From NCBI RefSeq assembly GCF_016613475.2, contig NZ_CP071517.1:124001-188000 (forward strand): 64,000 nucleotides of DNA. The letters are read 5' to 3'. Of this stretch, positions 1-9,308 are shown piece after piece. The translations under genes were made by a program, and so were the position numbers. Every line of letters begins with the position of its first letter. The stretch's first letter is position 1. Under the pieces are notes generated by a model. It saw only the letters and a program-made list of their open reading frames with translations, had not been told where the DNA came from and made no database searches. Source of the DNA: Lysobacter arenosi (GTDB taxonomy: Bacteria > Pseudomonadota > Gammaproteobacteria > Xanthomonadales > Xanthomonadaceae).

Positions 1-1394
1 AAGGAAACTTGACGCTGCGCGCGTCCAGTCTCTACCAGATCGAGCTGGGCGCGCCCCCGCTGCACGTCAATGGCCATGCCGATATCGACGGCAAGCTGCA
101 AGTCGTGGGCGTCGCACCCGGCTACGTGGCGCGCAGCAACACCGAAGTTCTGATTGCCGATGGCGGCATCGACGGGACCTTTTCCGAACTCAAGCTGATG
201 GGTCTGATGGTGCAGGCGACGCTGGGTTACGACGCAAATCGCGTCTGGCTTGACGTCACCCAGATCCCGGCCACCACCGCCGTTGGCATGGCCTTCACGC
301 CGGCCAGCTTCAGCGCGGCTGAGCGACTGGACGGGGCATTCGGGAAACTCGACGAGCGCGAAGCGCGCAAGTCGGGCAACTCCGCCGACCGCGACCGCGA
401 CGATGTCGCCGCGTTCGCCAATGGCGCAGGCACGCTGCAGCGCATCGCCGATCAAGGTGCACTGCAGGAATCGCTCGACAGCCTTTCGGGCGAGCTGCAT
501 GGTGCCGACCTGCCGTTTGCCACGATGGCGATCGAGGACAATCGACACGCGCTGGAGTCGCGAATCGACGCACTTCGCGAGGGGCCTGCCGGCATCTGGA
601 CGGATGAACTGCGCTCGCGCCGTGAGATGGGTCGCTTCGACATGGATGCCCAGGGTTGGACGATGGGCATGGACCTGCGCCACGACAATCGCCTGACGGT
701 TGGCGCTGCGCTGTCCGAAGTGAATGGCACGGCTTACCACGCACAACGTGGCGATCGCGAAGTGAATCGCCAATACGACGGCCAGCTCTACGCCACTTGG
801 GCGCTGGGCAGCGGTTACCTGCTCGGCACGACGTCGTTCGGTCAGATGCAGCGTTGGACCCGGCGCGAAGTCCTGCTCGGCGCGAACGCTTTCCGTGTCG
901 GCACCGACTACACGCAGCGCTATGCGACGGCGGGCCTGCAGGCGGGAATGCCACTGGCATGGAACAGCGGTTCTGTCACGCTCTACGGCGGTGCGCAGGG
1001 CATGCAGTTCGAACGCAATGGCTTTGATGAATCCGGCGCCGCCGGTTTCGGCCTGACCACGCAGGACTCGACGCTGCATGCAGCGCAGGCACACCTCGGC
1101 ACTCGCCTGCAGCAGGAAGGCAGCATCGGCCCGGTCACCTGGCGCTTGCACGGGCGACTGGAATGGCAGCGCATGCTGTCAACGTCCGGCGAGGAGCTGC
1201 AGGCCCGCTTCTCCGCGGTGGATGCATGGGCGCCGGTGGATGTCGAGGGTCTCGCGCGCGAAGCCGGCGTGTTCGGCCTCGGCTTCGACGCGCGGTTCGG
1301 TCGTCGTGGCGTCCTCGGCCTCAACGTCGATTCGCGCCGGGAGCATGGGGAAATCTGGAGTGGGGCGATGGCCACCTGGTCGGTCGCGTACTGA
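1..1394 (+). CDS. Autotransporter (type V secretion), C-terminal part, 5' end outside window
   Basis: The reading frame is open from the first bases, so the gene starts upstream; about 463 codons are visible. The first 90 residues look like the end of a beta-helical passenger (repeated G-rich strands, the stretch IADGGIDGTFSEL). A linker follows, and from about residue 190 there is a beta-barrel translocator with alternating aromatic strands (GWTMGMDL, YATWALGSGY, GLQAGMPLAW). It ends in ATWSVAY with a terminal aromatic residue, as expected for BAM-dependent outer-membrane insertion. The domain lies at the usual C-terminal place and has the usual length of roughly 270 residues. The passenger function cannot be told from what is visible. 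Confidence 0.85.
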   Translation, partial: GNLTLRASSLYQIELGAPPLHVNGHADIDGKLQVVGVAPGYVARSNTEVLIADGGIDGTFSELKLMGLMVQATLGYDANRVWLDVTQIPATTAVGMAFTPASFSAAERLDGAFGKLDEREARKSGNSADRDRDDVAAFANGAGTLQRIADQGALQESLDSLSGELHGADLPFATMAIEDNRHALESRIDALREGPAGIWTDELRSRREMGRFDMDAQGWTMGMDLRHDNRLTVGAALSEVNGTAYHAQRGDREVNRQYDGQLYATWALGSGYLLGTTSFGQMQRWTRREVLLGANAFRVGTDYTQRYATAGLQAGMPLAWNSGSVTLYGGAQGMQFERNGFDESGAAGFGLTTQDSTLHAAQAHLGTRLQQEGSIGPVTWRLHGRLEWQRMLSTSGEELQARFSAVDAWAPVDVEGLAREAGVFGLGFDARFGRRGVLGLNVDSRREHGEIWSGAMATWSVAY

Positions 1395-1556
1395 GGCCAG
1401 CGCCGCGGCTCGCATGACTCAGGCGATGGGCAACCAGGTTCCATCGCCGTATGCGGTGCCTCGTCGGGGATTCTGGCCGGTACGTCGCAGGCTGGTTGCT
1501 AAAGGCCTTTACGGCCGGCAACGTCCCCACTTCTGTCAGTCACAGGGAGACTGGGT

Positions 1557-1793
1557 ATGAAGGCGCTCATTGCCATTGTCGCGTGGTGCATCCTGTTCGT
1601 TCTTTGCTGGCCGCTGGCGCTGCTGGCGTTGGTCCTCTGGCCCATTGCCTGGCTGGTATCCCTTCCGTTTCGTCTCGTCGGCGTCACGTTCTCTGCGCTG
1701 TTCGCACTGTTGGGGGCTATCCTTTTCCTGCCTGCCCGGATCCTGGGGTGGCGTTCCGGATCAACGCAGCCGCGCAGCGCGGCCGTGGCCTGA
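1557..1793 (+). CDS. Small hydrophobic membrane protein, 78 aa
   Basis: The ATG follows a purine-rich CAGGGAGACTGG ribosome-binding region. The protein is almost wholly hydrophobic, with two predicted membrane helices at about residues 4-32 and 36-62, each rich in Leu, Ala and Trp, followed by a short Arg/Ser tail. I do not recognise the family. It stands alone between the autotransporter and the VOC gene, and no partner is evident. Confidence 0.55.
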   Translation: MKALIAIVAWCILFVLCWPLALLALVLWPIAWLVSLPFRLVGVTFSALFALLGAILFLPARILGWRSGSTQPRSAAVA

Positions 1794-1848
1794 ACGTTCG
1801 TTCAAACCGAACCTGCCGTGATTCGGTTGCTGGCCTGAAGGGGGGTGC

Positions 1849-2235
1849 ATGACCGCAGTCCATCAGATCACTCCCTTTCTGCATGTGCCGGATCTGCAGG
1901 AGGCGCTGGCGTTCTTCTGCAAGCTCGGGTTCGAGCTCAGGTTCCGGGAGAGCAACTACGCCTACATCGAGCTCGCCGGTTGTGGCCTGCGCCTGCTGGA
2001 GGAGCCAGCGCGCAGACTCACTGCCGATGGCAAGGCTCGCGTGGCGGTCTACATCGATGTCGCCGACATTGATGCGCTGCATGACGAACTCGCTCCGGCG
2101 CTTGCATCGCTGCCGGGTGACCGGGTCGAGCCACTGATGAATCGGCCCTGGCGTCAGCGTGAATTCCAAGTCCGCATGCCCGACGGCGACTGGCTCACGT
2201 TTGGGGCAGCAGTGACCACGGACCCAGTTCGTTGA
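1849..2235 (+). CDS. VOC-superfamily protein (glyoxalase/bleomycin-resistance-like)
   Basis: At 128 residues this has the length of a single-module vicinal-oxygen-chelate protein. The start (HQITPFLHVPDLQEALAFF), the central FRESNYAYIEL strand and the end (REFQVRMPDGDWLTFG) follow the beta-alpha-beta-beta-beta plan of the family. Proteins of this type either bind drugs such as bleomycin or act as metal-dependent lyases or dioxygenases. The substrate cannot be inferred: neighbours are unrelated and only some usual metal-ligand positions (His near the N-terminus, Glu in REFQV) look present. Confidence 0.75.
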   Translation: MTAVHQITPFLHVPDLQEALAFFCKLGFELRFRESNYAYIELAGCGLRLLEEPARRLTADGKARVAVYIDVADIDALHDELAPALASLPGDRVEPLMNRPWRQREFQVRMPDGDWLTFGAAVTTDPVR

Positions 2236-2346
2236 ACCTCGGTGTCGCCAGAGCGCACATGCGTGTCCGGGGTCTTGAGTCTTTGATCGCGGCCGGTCAG
2301 GATCCGCGAGGGGTAGGGCCGCGCGAAAGCGACTATCGGGGATTGC

Positions 2347-2817
2347 ATGTTCGGACTGTTCCAGTCAGCTCCATTTTCCGATCCGATGCTTGGTGAGCTG
2401 GTTCGCTGGCGCGGCTTCTGGCGCGGCAGCATCCAGCTCGAATCCGGTTCGGCGCCGCTGGTGCTGGCCGGAACCCGAGCCGAGCCCGATCCCATGGCGC
2501 TGGCCGTCGCAAACGAAGTGCAGGCCAGGCTTGCCGGTTGGCGTGCCACGATCGAAACCGCGATGTTCGAGCACTACCAGCCCTATGCCGAATCATTGGC
2601 GGCTGGCGAGGAGGCGGGTGACGGATTTCCCGGCATCACCACGCCCGCTGGTGTCTGGCCGCACGTTTCGCTGCAGTACATTGCCGTGCTGCCGCTAAGC
2701 GGCCATCTCACGACCGAACTCGGCTACACCGCCGCGTGGGACGAGGAGCACACGCTGGGCATGCGCTTCAAGGGCGACGCGTTCGTCGAGCTGTGCGGGA
2801 GTGTGCTGGCGCCCTGA
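2347..2817 (+). CDS. Hypothetical soluble protein, 156 aa
   Basis: This is an ORF with coding-like composition and no signal peptide or membrane segment. It is moderately acidic and Trp-rich (LVRWRGFWRG near residue 20, VWPHVSLQYI near 102), and ends in a strand-rich segment with WDEEHTLGMRFKGD. I do not recognise the family with confidence. It is preceded by 111 bases without a gene and is on the same strand as its neighbours, but the spacing is too wide to claim an operon. Confidence 0.55.
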   Translation: MFGLFQSAPFSDPMLGELVRWRGFWRGSIQLESGSAPLVLAGTRAEPDPMALAVANEVQARLAGWRATIETAMFEHYQPYAESLAAGEEAGDGFPGITTPAGVWPHVSLQYIAVLPLSGHLTTELGYTAAWDEEHTLGMRFKGDAFVELCGSVLAP

Positions 2818-2963
2818 AGCGGGGTTCGGCAGTCCACCCGGAATGGCCTCCGCCGTCCTGTTGTCGATCGCCAGGCCAGGTGATAGCGTCTTCCCCGGGG
2901 GATTGGGGCTAAAGGGGGCTCCTTGAATCGGAACGTCTTCGGCGTCCTTCGGGCGGCGCGGCC

Positions 2964-3422
2964 ATGAGTCGCGTCTCTGGCTATCCCACTTCAACCTTCG
3001 CATCGAGCGCGCTGCTGTTCTTCGGCAGCGGTCTTGCCGCGACGCTGCTGTTCTCGGCGAAGCCATTGGAATCATTGATAGGCGTCGCCGTGGCCTGCAT
3101 CGGCCTTTCGATCATGTTCTGGCGATGGCGACAGCGCAGCTTCGCAAGTCGTCTGCTGCAGCACGGCACAGCGTTGGAGGCCAGGATCACCCGTGTCCTG
3201 GCCGGCGGGTTGTTCCAGGTGAACGGTGGTTCGCCGTACCGGATCGAGGCGCAGTGGGTGGATCCGGTCACGGGTGAGGTCCGGATATTCCGAAGCTGGA
3301 ACCTCTGGAACGACCCGGCGGTGTTCATCAGGCACGAGCACGTCGTTGTCCACATCGATCCACAGCGCAGCGACCGCTACTACATGGACGTCTCGTTCCT
3401 GCCCGAGTTCCAGCAGGCCTGA
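2964..3422 (+). CDS. DUF3592-like membrane protein
   Basis: This 152-residue protein has two N-terminal membrane helices (about residues 10-30 and 36-52), then a basic stretch (WRWRQRSFASR) and a soluble beta-rich region. That region contains LEARITRVLAGGLFQVNGGSPYRI and, near the end, VVHIDPQRSDRYYMDVSFLPE. The layout, with a V-x-x-DP motif and a terminal aromatic/Asp strand, is that of DUF3592 proteins, whose function is unknown. It lies 11 bases before the cold-shock/excalibur gene, so the two are probably co-transcribed. Confidence 0.65.
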   Translation: MSRVSGYPTSTFASSALLFFGSGLAATLLFSAKPLESLIGVAVACIGLSIMFWRWRQRSFASRLLQHGTALEARITRVLAGGLFQVNGGSPYRIEAQWVDPVTGEVRIFRSWNLWNDPAVFIRHEHVVVHIDPQRSDRYYMDVSFLPEFQQA

Positions 3423-3433
3423 CGAGCGACAGC

Positions 3434-3979
3434 ATGGGCGCGCGAACACACGGCACACTTTCGAAGTGGAACGACGACCGCGGCTTCGGCTTCATCACGC
3501 CGGCGCAGGGAACAGCCGAGATTTTCGTCCATGTCTCTTCGTTTCCCTCGGGCGGCCCGCGTCCCACGGAGGGTGAGCTGATTTCCTTCGAAACGCAGGC
3601 CGGCCCTGACGGCAAAGTGCGCGCCATCCGGGTCATGCGGACCGGTAGCGCCGCCAAGAGCACGCCGCGTCATCGCCCCGCGCCTGCACGGGTTCGCATC
3701 AGCCTGACGGGTGTGCTCACGGCCGCCGCCATCGCTGCAATCGCGATGTACGGCTATCGTGAGTTCGTCAGCTCGTCGCCCGTCGAAAGTGTCGTTGCCA
3801 CGCCGGTCGCCCGCGTCGCCGCGTCGCCGGTGGTCGCGCAGTTCAAGTGCGACGGTCGCACCATGTGCTTTCAGATGACTTCGTGCGCGGAGGCGAAGTA
3901 CTTCCTGCAGCACTGCCCGAACACACAGATGGACGGGAACGGCGACGGCCAGCCCTGCGAGCGGCAATGGTGTAACTGA
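3434..3979 (+). CDS. Cold-shock domain / transmembrane / excalibur fusion protein
   Basis: Three parts are visible in 181 residues. Residues 5-68 are a cold-shock-like OB fold with the RNA-binding motifs RGFGFI and IFVHVSSF. Residues 89-107 form one membrane helix. Residues 138-180 form a Cys-rich excalibur-like domain with the calcium-type loop DGNGDGQPCE and five cysteines. The topology implies a nucleic-acid-binding domain in the cytosol and a Cys/Ca2+ domain in the periplasm. CSD-membrane fusions (often with DUF1294) are known; the excalibur ending is typical of secreted nuclease-associated domains. Its role is unknown. Confidence 0.75.
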   Translation: MGARTHGTLSKWNDDRGFGFITPAQGTAEIFVHVSSFPSGGPRPTEGELISFETQAGPDGKVRAIRVMRTGSAAKSTPRHRPAPARVRISLTGVLTAAAIAAIAMYGYREFVSSSPVESVVATPVARVAASPVVAQFKCDGRTMCFQMTSCAEAKYFLQHCPNTQMDGNGDGQPCERQWCN

Positions 3980-4140
3980 CGAACCGCGGCCGTCACGGCG
4001 CCCACTGGCGGCGGGCCGTCGGCCGCGACTATCCTGCGGGCGGAGTCCTGGGGAGGGCGCCGCGGCACCGACTTATCCGGCGCCATCCATTCGGTCGACC
4101 GCGAGGTCGGCACAAAACCGTAAGACCAAGGGGAAACCAA

Positions 4141-4560
4141 ATGCAGAATCCGTATCAGGCGCCGGCCGCAACGCTGGCCGAACTGTCGATGGGCGGCGAC
4201 AACACATCCGGCATGGGCAAGGACGCTACGATCCCGCCGGGCGTCGCAGGGTGGAGCTGGGGCGCGTTCCTGCTCAACTGGATCTGGGCGGTGAGCAACC
4301 GCACCTGGATCGGCCTGCTCTGCTTCATTCCGTACGTCGGCTTCGTGATGTCGATCGTCCTCGGCATCAAGGGCCGCGAGTGGGCATGGCGCAACAAGCG
4401 CTGGGACAGCGTCGAGCACTTCCAGCGCGTTCAGCGCAAGTGGTCGATCTGGTCGCTGGTAGTCATCGTGGGCGTGATGGGGCTGGCCATCCTCGCGGCG
4501 ATCGCGATCCCGGCGTATCAGGATTATGTGGTGCGGGCGCAGGCGGCAGCGGCAGGCTGA
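4141..4560 (+). CDS. Small multi-helix membrane protein with a type IV pilin-like C-terminal helix
   Basis: This 139-residue protein begins with a Pro/Ala-rich soluble stretch (MQNPYQAP), then WSWGAFLLNWIWAV (38-51), a second helix around 56-76 and a third at 104-126. A loop with WRNKRWDSVEHFQRVQRKW separates helices two and three. The last 20 residues, ILAAIAIPAYQDYVVRAQ, closely resemble the N-terminal helix of mature type IVa pilins, but here at the C-terminus and without a prepilin cleavage site. I believe related proteins are widespread in Xanthomonadaceae; function is unknown. The AAGGGGAAACC upstream supports this start. Confidence 0.65.
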   Translation: MQNPYQAPAATLAELSMGGDNTSGMGKDATIPPGVAGWSWGAFLLNWIWAVSNRTWIGLLCFIPYVGFVMSIVLGIKGREWAWRNKRWDSVEHFQRVQRKWSIWSLVVIVGVMGLAILAAIAIPAYQDYVVRAQAAAAG

Positions 4561-4585
4561 CCTCGCAGGCTCTCACCTCAACCCG

Positions 4586-4614
4586 CACCGGCCCGAGCGC
4601 ACAGCGCTCGGGCG
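4586..4614 (+). terminator. Hairpin downstream of the pilin-tailed membrane protein
   Basis: CCCGAGCGC and GCGCTCGGG form a perfect nine-base-pair stem with an ACA loop, about 30 bases after the stop codon. There is no T-run, so it is either a Rho-independent terminator of poor quality or a transcript-stabilising hairpin. Confidence 0.4.
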
Positions 4615-4650
4615 TTCGAGGCCACGCGAGCCGATGGCTCGCAAGCGGTG

Positions 4651-4678
4651 TCCTCTTACCCCGCGAGCGGGAGAGAGG
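4651..4678. repeat. Short inverted repeat, CTCTCCCGCGAGCGGGAG family
   Basis: An imperfect copy of a palindrome with core CCCGCnnGCGGG flanked by CTCT/AGAG. Similar copies occur at 17951, 37574 and 53081. It sits in the convergent gap between a plus-strand gene and ybdD. Confidence 0.5.
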
Positions 4679-4689
4679 CTTCAAGCCGG

Positions 4690-4926
4690 TCAGCAGCAGC
4701 GCGAACGGCCCTTGCCGTAGCGCGCCATCATCCGCTCGTGGAAGAACTCGTCGCGGCTCATCGGCAGCCGATCCGGGTGGTTGCGCTGGATGTGCTCGAC
4801 ATAGTTGTCGTAGTCGGGAATGCCGATGGCCAGGCGCGCGGTCTGGGCTGCCGCACGCCACCAGCGTGCGAGCAGCTCCAGACCCAGCATGCCGGCCTCA
4901 GCGAGCGACCGCATCGAACGCGACAT
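4690..4926 (-). CDS. ybdD: YbdD/YjiX family small protein
   Basis: This 78-residue protein has the features of the YbdD/YjiX (DUF466) family: [18 protein letters not shown] and, near the end, [16 protein letters not shown], followed by Cys-Cys. The gene overlaps the end of cstA by 29 bases. I prefer the ATG at 4926 because AAGGAG lies about eight bases upstream; the GTG at 4932 is too close to it. Members of this family are nearly always encoded behind CstA/BtsT-type pyruvate or peptide transporters and are thought to support transporter function, but the mechanism is not known. Confidence 0.85.
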   Translation of the reverse strand: MSRSMRSLAEAGMLGLELLARWWRAAAQTARLAIGIPDYDNYVEHIQRNHPDRLPMSRDEFFHERMMARYGKGRSRCC

Positions 4927-6958
4927 ACTCACTCTCCTTGGCCGTCGGAGCGTTGCTGCGGCGTGCCGCCAACGCTGCCTTGAAGCCGAAGTAGACCGTC
5001 GCCAGCACCACGAACACGAACAGTGCGCACAGGCCGGCGTCGAGGTAGTTGTTGAAGATCACCCGCGACATGTCGTCCATCGACTTCGCCGGTGCCAGCA
5101 CCTCGCCGCGCGCGGCGGCGTCGGCGAACTTGCGGGCGTTGGCGATGAAGCCGATCTTCGGCTCCGGGTGGAACAGCTTCTGCCAGCCGGCGGTCAGCGT
5201 GCAGATCAGCAGCCACGCGGTCGGGATCAGCGGGATCCACAGGAACTTCTCGCGCTTCATCTTCACCATCACCACGCTGCAGAACACCAGCGCCAGGCCG
5301 GCGAGCATCTGGTTGGCGATGCCGAACAACGGCCACAGGGTGTTGATGCCGCCCAGTGGATCGACCACGCCCTGGTAGAGGAAGTAGCCCCACAGCGCGA
5401 CCGCCAATGCGGTGCAGGCCACGTTCGCCGCCCAGCTTTCGGTCTGCTTGAACGGCGCGTAGGCCAGGCCGATCAGCTCCTGGATCATGAAGCGCGCCAC
5501 GCGCGTGCCGGCATCGACCGTGGTCAGGATGAAAAGGGCCTCGAACAGGATCGCGTAGTGGTACCAGAACGCCATCATGCCTTCGCCGGGGATCAGGCCG
5601 TGCAGGATCTGCGCCATGCCGACCGCGAGCGTCGGCGCGCCGCCGGTGCGCGAGAGGATGGTGGTCTCGCCGATTTCCTTGGCGGTGGCGGTGAGGATGT
5701 CAGGCGTGAGCACGAAGCCCCAGCTCGAGATCGCCGCGGCCGCGGACTCGGCCGTGGTGCCGATCAGCGCGGCCGGTGCATTCATCGCGAAGTAGACGCC
5801 CGGCTGCAGCACGCAGGCAGCAATCAGCGCCATGATCGCCACGAAGGCTTCCATCAGCATGCCGCCGTAACCGATCAGCGGAATCTGCGATTCGTTGGAG
5901 ATCATCTTGGGCGTGGTGCCGGAGCTGATCAGCGAGTGGAAGCCCGAGACCGCGCCGCACGCGATGGTGATGAACAGGAACGGGAAGAGCTTGCCGCTGA
6001 ACACCGGGCCGGTGCCGTCGACGAACGTGGTCATCGCCGGCATCTGCAGGTCCGGCATGGCGATCAGGATCGCCAGTGCCAGCACCAGCACCGTGCCGAT
6101 CTTGAGGAAGGTCGACAGGTAGTCGCGCGGGGCCAGCAGCAGCCACACCGGCAGCACCGCGGCGATGAAGCCGTAACCGATCATCAGCCAGGCCAGGGTG
6201 GTACCGGTGAAGTGGAACATCGGCGCCCAGTCCGGGCTCGCCGCGACCTTGCCGCCGCTCCAGATCGCCAGGATCAGCAGGACGAAGCCAATCACTGACA
6301 CTTCCATGATCCGGCCCGGACGGAAGTAGCGCAGGTACAGGCCCATCAGGATCGCGATGGGAATGGTCATCGCCACCGTGAAGGTGCCCCACGGGCTGTC
6401 GGCGAGCGCCTTGACCACGACCAGTGCCAGCACCGCCAGCAGGATCACCATGATCATCAGGATGCCGATCATCGAGATCACGCCGGCAGCCGGCCCCATC
6501 TCGGCGCGGATCATCTCGCCGAGCGAGCGGCCGTCACGGCGCGTGGAGAAGAACAGCACCAGCATGTCCTGGACCGCACCGGCCAGGACCACGCCGAACA
6601 GGATCCACAACGTGCCGGGCAGGTAACCCATCTGCGCGGCCAGCACGGGACCCACCAGCGGGCCGGCGCCGGCGATCGCGGCGAAGTGGTGGCCGAACAG
6701 CACGCTGCGCGGAGTGGGGACGTAATCGAGGCCGTCGTTGCGGCGCCATGCCGGCGTCGCGCGGGTGGCATCGACCATCAGCGCGTTGCGCGCGATGTAC
6801 AGACCGTAGAAGCGGTACGCGATGGTGAACACCGAGACCGAGGCCACCACCAGCCACATCGCGCTGATGGTCTCGCCACGGTGCAGGGCGATCGTGCCGA
6901 TGCAGAACACGGCAAGGACCGCGAGCGCGACCCAGCCAAGCCAGGACAATGCTTTCAT
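4898..6958 (-). CDS. cstA: Carbon starvation protein A family transporter
   Basis: This 686-residue polytopic protein matches CstA in length and sequence. It has an N-terminal helix pair, [16 protein letters not shown], then [17 protein letters not shown] near residue 90, the typical N-terminal signature. Many membrane helices follow, with a C-terminal soluble loop containing [18 protein letters not shown]. In Escherichia coli CstA and its relative BtsT import peptides or pyruvate with proton symport during carbon limitation. The ATG has a GGAGGGG site a few bases upstream. It is co-transcribed with ybdD. I see no clear CRP-like site in the 113 bases upstream. Confidence 0.93.
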   Translation of the reverse strand: MKALSWLGWVALAVLAVFCIGTIALHRGETISAMWLVVASVSVFTIAYRFYGLYIARNALMVDATRATPAWRRNDGLDYVPTPRSVLFGHHFAAIAGAGPLVGPVLAAQMGYLPGTLWILFGVVLAGAVQDMLVLFFSTRRDGRSLGEMIRAEMGPAAGVISMIGILMIMVILLAVLALVVVKALADSPWGTFTVAMTIPIAILMGLYLRYFRPGRIMEVSVIGFVLLILAIWSGGKVAASPDWAPMFHFTGTTLAWLMIGYGFIAAVLPVWLLLAPRDYLSTFLKIGTVLVLALAILIAMPDLQMPAMTTFVDGTGPVFSGKLFPFLFITIACGAVSGFHSLISSGTTPKMISNESQIPLIGYGGMLMEAFVAIMALIAACVLQPGVYFAMNAPAALIGTTAESAAAAISSWGFVLTPDILTATAKEIGETTILSRTGGAPTLAVGMAQILHGLIPGEGMMAFWYHYAILFEALFILTTVDAGTRVARFMIQELIGLAYAPFKQTESWAANVACTALAVALWGYFLYQGVVDPLGGINTLWPLFGIANQMLAGLALVFCSVVMVKMKREKFLWIPLIPTAWLLICTLTAGWQKLFHPEPKIGFIANARKFADAAARGEVLAPAKSMDDMSRVIFNNYLDAGLCALFVFVVLATVYFGFKAALAARRSNAPTAKESEYVAFDAVAR

Positions 6959-7071
6959 GACACCCCTCCGTAAGGATCACCGAAGGGTCGCGCCGGCGAT
7001 GGCACCGGGTCAATGCGCAGTGCGCAATGAAACCTGAGACTTTGGTCTAACCAGGAGGCAAATCCCTGCGT

Positions 7072-8064
7072 TTACAGCCACTTGGCCCGGCGCAGGAAAC
7101 CGAAGAGCACCAGGCACACCAGAACCGTGACGCCGATCAGGATCGCGTAGCTGTAGCGACCATGCAGTTCGGGCATGGCCTCGAAGTTCATGCCGTACCA
7201 GCTGGCGATCAGCGTGGGCGCGGCCAGCAGCGCGGCCCAGCCGGCCAGGCGCTTTACCACTTCGCCCTGGTAGATGGTGACCAGGGACAGGTTCACGCTC
7301 ATCGCCGCGGTGAGCATTTCGCGCAGGGTGTCGGTGGACTCGTTGATGCGCACGACGTGGTCGAGTACGTCGCGGAAGTACAGCGCGCTCTCCTCGTCGA
7401 TCATTGCGCCACGTGCGCGCGCGAGCTGGCCGAGGATGTCCTGCAGCGGTGCCACCGCCATGCGCAGGCGGGTCAGTTCGCGTTTGAGCTCGTAGAGCTT
7501 CTTGACGGTGTCCTTGCGGAACTCGTCGGCGAAGATGTCCTGCTCGAGCTCGTTGAGGTCCTGGCTGAACTCCTGGACGATCGGCAGGAAGTTGTCGACG
7601 ATCTGGTCCAGCACCACGTACAGGGCCGCGGCGGGGCCGTGGGCGATGTCATCCGGGTCGCGCTCGAAGCGCGCGCGCGCGGGGGCGTAGCTGGTCGACG
7701 CGCCATGGCGCACGGTGACCAGGTAGCGCTCACCGACGAACATGTGGCTTTCGCCGAAGCGGATGTGGCTGTCAACACTCTGCGCGGTGTGTACGACGAT
7801 GAACAACGAGTTGCCGTAGGTCTCGATCTTCGGGCGCTGGTGCGCGTTGCGCGCGTCCTCGATGGCCAGGTCGTGGAGGCAGAATTCCTCCTGCAGCTTC
7901 TCGAGGATGTCATCGCCCGGCTCGTACAGGCCGACCCAGACGAAGGTGCCGTCATCGACGGCGAGGACGTCGCTGATCTGGTCCAGGGTGATGTCGCGGC
8001 GCTTGCCGTCGCGGGTGTAGGCGGCGCAGTTGACCACGCACTGGGGGAGGGTGGGATCTTTCAT
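7072..8064 (-). CDS. corA: CorA-family magnesium/cobalt transporter
   Basis: At 330 residues this has the CorA layout: a soluble N-terminal alpha/beta domain, a long helical stalk with many charged residues (LNELEQDIFADEFRKDTVKKLYELK region), and two C-terminal membrane helices. The signature YGMNFE occurs at about residues 290-295 between the helices, with GMN at 291-293. The last helix ends in the basic FLRRAKWL. The protein would form a pentameric inner-membrane channel for Mg2+ and related divalent cations. It stands alone; ATG at 8064 follows a weak purine stretch. Confidence 0.92.
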   Translation of the reverse strand: MKDPTLPQCVVNCAAYTRDGKRRDITLDQISDVLAVDDGTFVWVGLYEPGDDILEKLQEEFCLHDLAIEDARNAHQRPKIETYGNSLFIVVHTAQSVDSHIRFGESHMFVGERYLVTVRHGASTSYAPARARFERDPDDIAHGPAAALYVVLDQIVDNFLPIVQEFSQDLNELEQDIFADEFRKDTVKKLYELKRELTRLRMAVAPLQDILGQLARARGAMIDEESALYFRDVLDHVVRINESTDTLREMLTAAMSVNLSLVTIYQGEVVKRLAGWAALLAAPTLIASWYGMNFEAMPELHGRYSYAILIGVTVLVCLVLFGFLRRAKWL

Positions 8065-8111
8065 GGCGCGATCCTGCCCGCCTCAGGCCGGCACGGCAAC
8101 CCGGCGATTTC

Positions 8112-9308
8112 TTACCGGGGGCGCCGGAAGGCCAGCCACAGGCCCAGCTGGATCGGCAGCATCAGCGCGACCCAGTGCGCGTTGCGTTGCGGGTACACCG
8201 GCAGCCAGTACAGGAACAGCGCCGCCACCGCGGCCACGGCCAGCACGGCCAGCCAGCGCCGGAACCAAGGACCCGGATCGCGCCCGCGCAGCACTCGCCA
8301 TCCGCCCGGCAGCAGCAGCCACGCCAGCGGGCTCAGCAGCAGCAGGTTGTTGTTGGCCCAGCCGTAGCGGTGCTGGGTGCCGAGCCAGATGAACAGCATC
8401 AGCGCGCCGAGCACGCCCGACAACGTCCAGAACGGCAAGGCGACCGCAGCCAGTACCCGCGGCTGCCGGCGACCGGCCCACGCCGCGGCGATGCCGAGGG
8501 CGAGGCCGACCAGGCACCACGGCCACCAGCGCGGCGGCGGCTCCTGCGGTTCCGGCGGCAGGCGGTGCGGAAGGATCGGCTGCTCGGATTTCACCAGCGG
8601 CCGGCCTTCGCTGTTCTTCACTTCGCGCAGGGCCGCGGCCAGGCGCATCGGCACGTACGACTCGTTCCACACCGGCAGCGGCTTGTCCGAGGACGGACCC
8701 AGGCCGACGTCGAACCCCAGCCACATCCACCATGCCGGCGAAGCCAGGCGCACGGCCTCGCTGCGGTAGGTGCTGCCGTGCGAGCGGCCTTCGATCTGGC
8801 GGCGCAGGCCGCCGCCGAGCACGCGGTCGAGCGAATCGCGCACGCGCGTGCTGCAGTTGTCGTCGAAGTACTGGTAGGCGTAGTGCGCGTTCTCGGGCTT
8901 GGCGTTCTCGGCCAGGGCGGCGGCCAGTTCGTTCGCCTGCGCGTCGCTCAGGTCGAGCCACTGCACGTCGACGCCGCGGCCTTCGGCACGGTACTGCAGC
9001 AGGTCCTGCTCGAACGGCAGTGCCGCCAGCTGGTAGCGCATGTGGCCGCGGACGAAGCGGCTGATGAAGTCCGGCTCGCTCGGGTCGAAGAAACCGAAGT
9101 TGTAGGAAGTCGCGGCGCCGGTGTCGGGGTCGACAACCACTATCGCGTTGTGGCCGAAACGCTCGAAAAAGATTTCGCCGGGCTGCATCGTCGCCACGCC
9201 GATGCGGGGCGTGGCGGCGAAGGCTTGGGTGGCGAACAGGGCCAGCAACGCCAGCAGGAAACCCAGCGTGATCCGCTTCGTTCGCCCCCACCCCAACCCG
9301 TCACGCAT
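8112..9308 (-). CDS. DUF4105 (Lnb N-terminal periplasmic domain) membrane protein
   Basis: The chosen ATG at 9308 overlaps the end of corC by eight bases, giving 398 residues. A signal peptide covers about residues 10-32. The next 220 residues form a Cys/His-containing periplasmic domain (RIGVATMQPGEIFFERFGHNA, DDNCSTRVRDSLD) typical of DUF4105, which is predicted to be peptidase- or hydrolase-like. The C-terminal third has five hydrophobic segments. The family commonly sits behind phoH-ybeY-corC in Xanthomonadaceae, replacing the lnt position of enterobacteria. Its role is unproven; an envelope function is inferred. Confidence 0.78.
   Translation of the reverse strand: MRDGLGWGRTKRITLGFLLALLALFATQAFAATPRIGVATMQPGEIFFERFGHNAIVVVDPDTGAATSYNFGFFDPSEPDFISRFVRGHMRYQLAALPFEQDLLQYRAEGRGVDVQWLDLSDAQANELAAALAENAKPENAHYAYQYFDDNCSTRVRDSLDRVLGGGLRRQIEGRSHGSTYRSEAVRLASPAWWMWLGFDVGLGPSSDKPLPVWNESYVPMRLAAALREVKNSEGRPLVKSEQPILPHRLPPEPQEPPPRWWPWCLVGLALGIAAAWAGRRQPRVLAAVALPFWTLSGVLGALMLFIWLGTQHRYGWANNNLLLLSPLAWLLLPGGWRVLRGRDPGPWFRRWLAVLAVAAVAALFLYWLPVYPQRNAHWVALMLPIQLGLWLAFRRPR

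Noticed and set aside
4820..6298. A 492-codon plus-strand frame over cstA
   Set aside because: It is antisense to cstA, rich in Arg/His/Gln, with no motifs.
6959..7071. CRP-like or sigma-54 site upstream of cstA
   Set aside because: No TGTGA-N6-TCACA or GG-N10-GC pattern of acceptable quality was found in the 113 bases.
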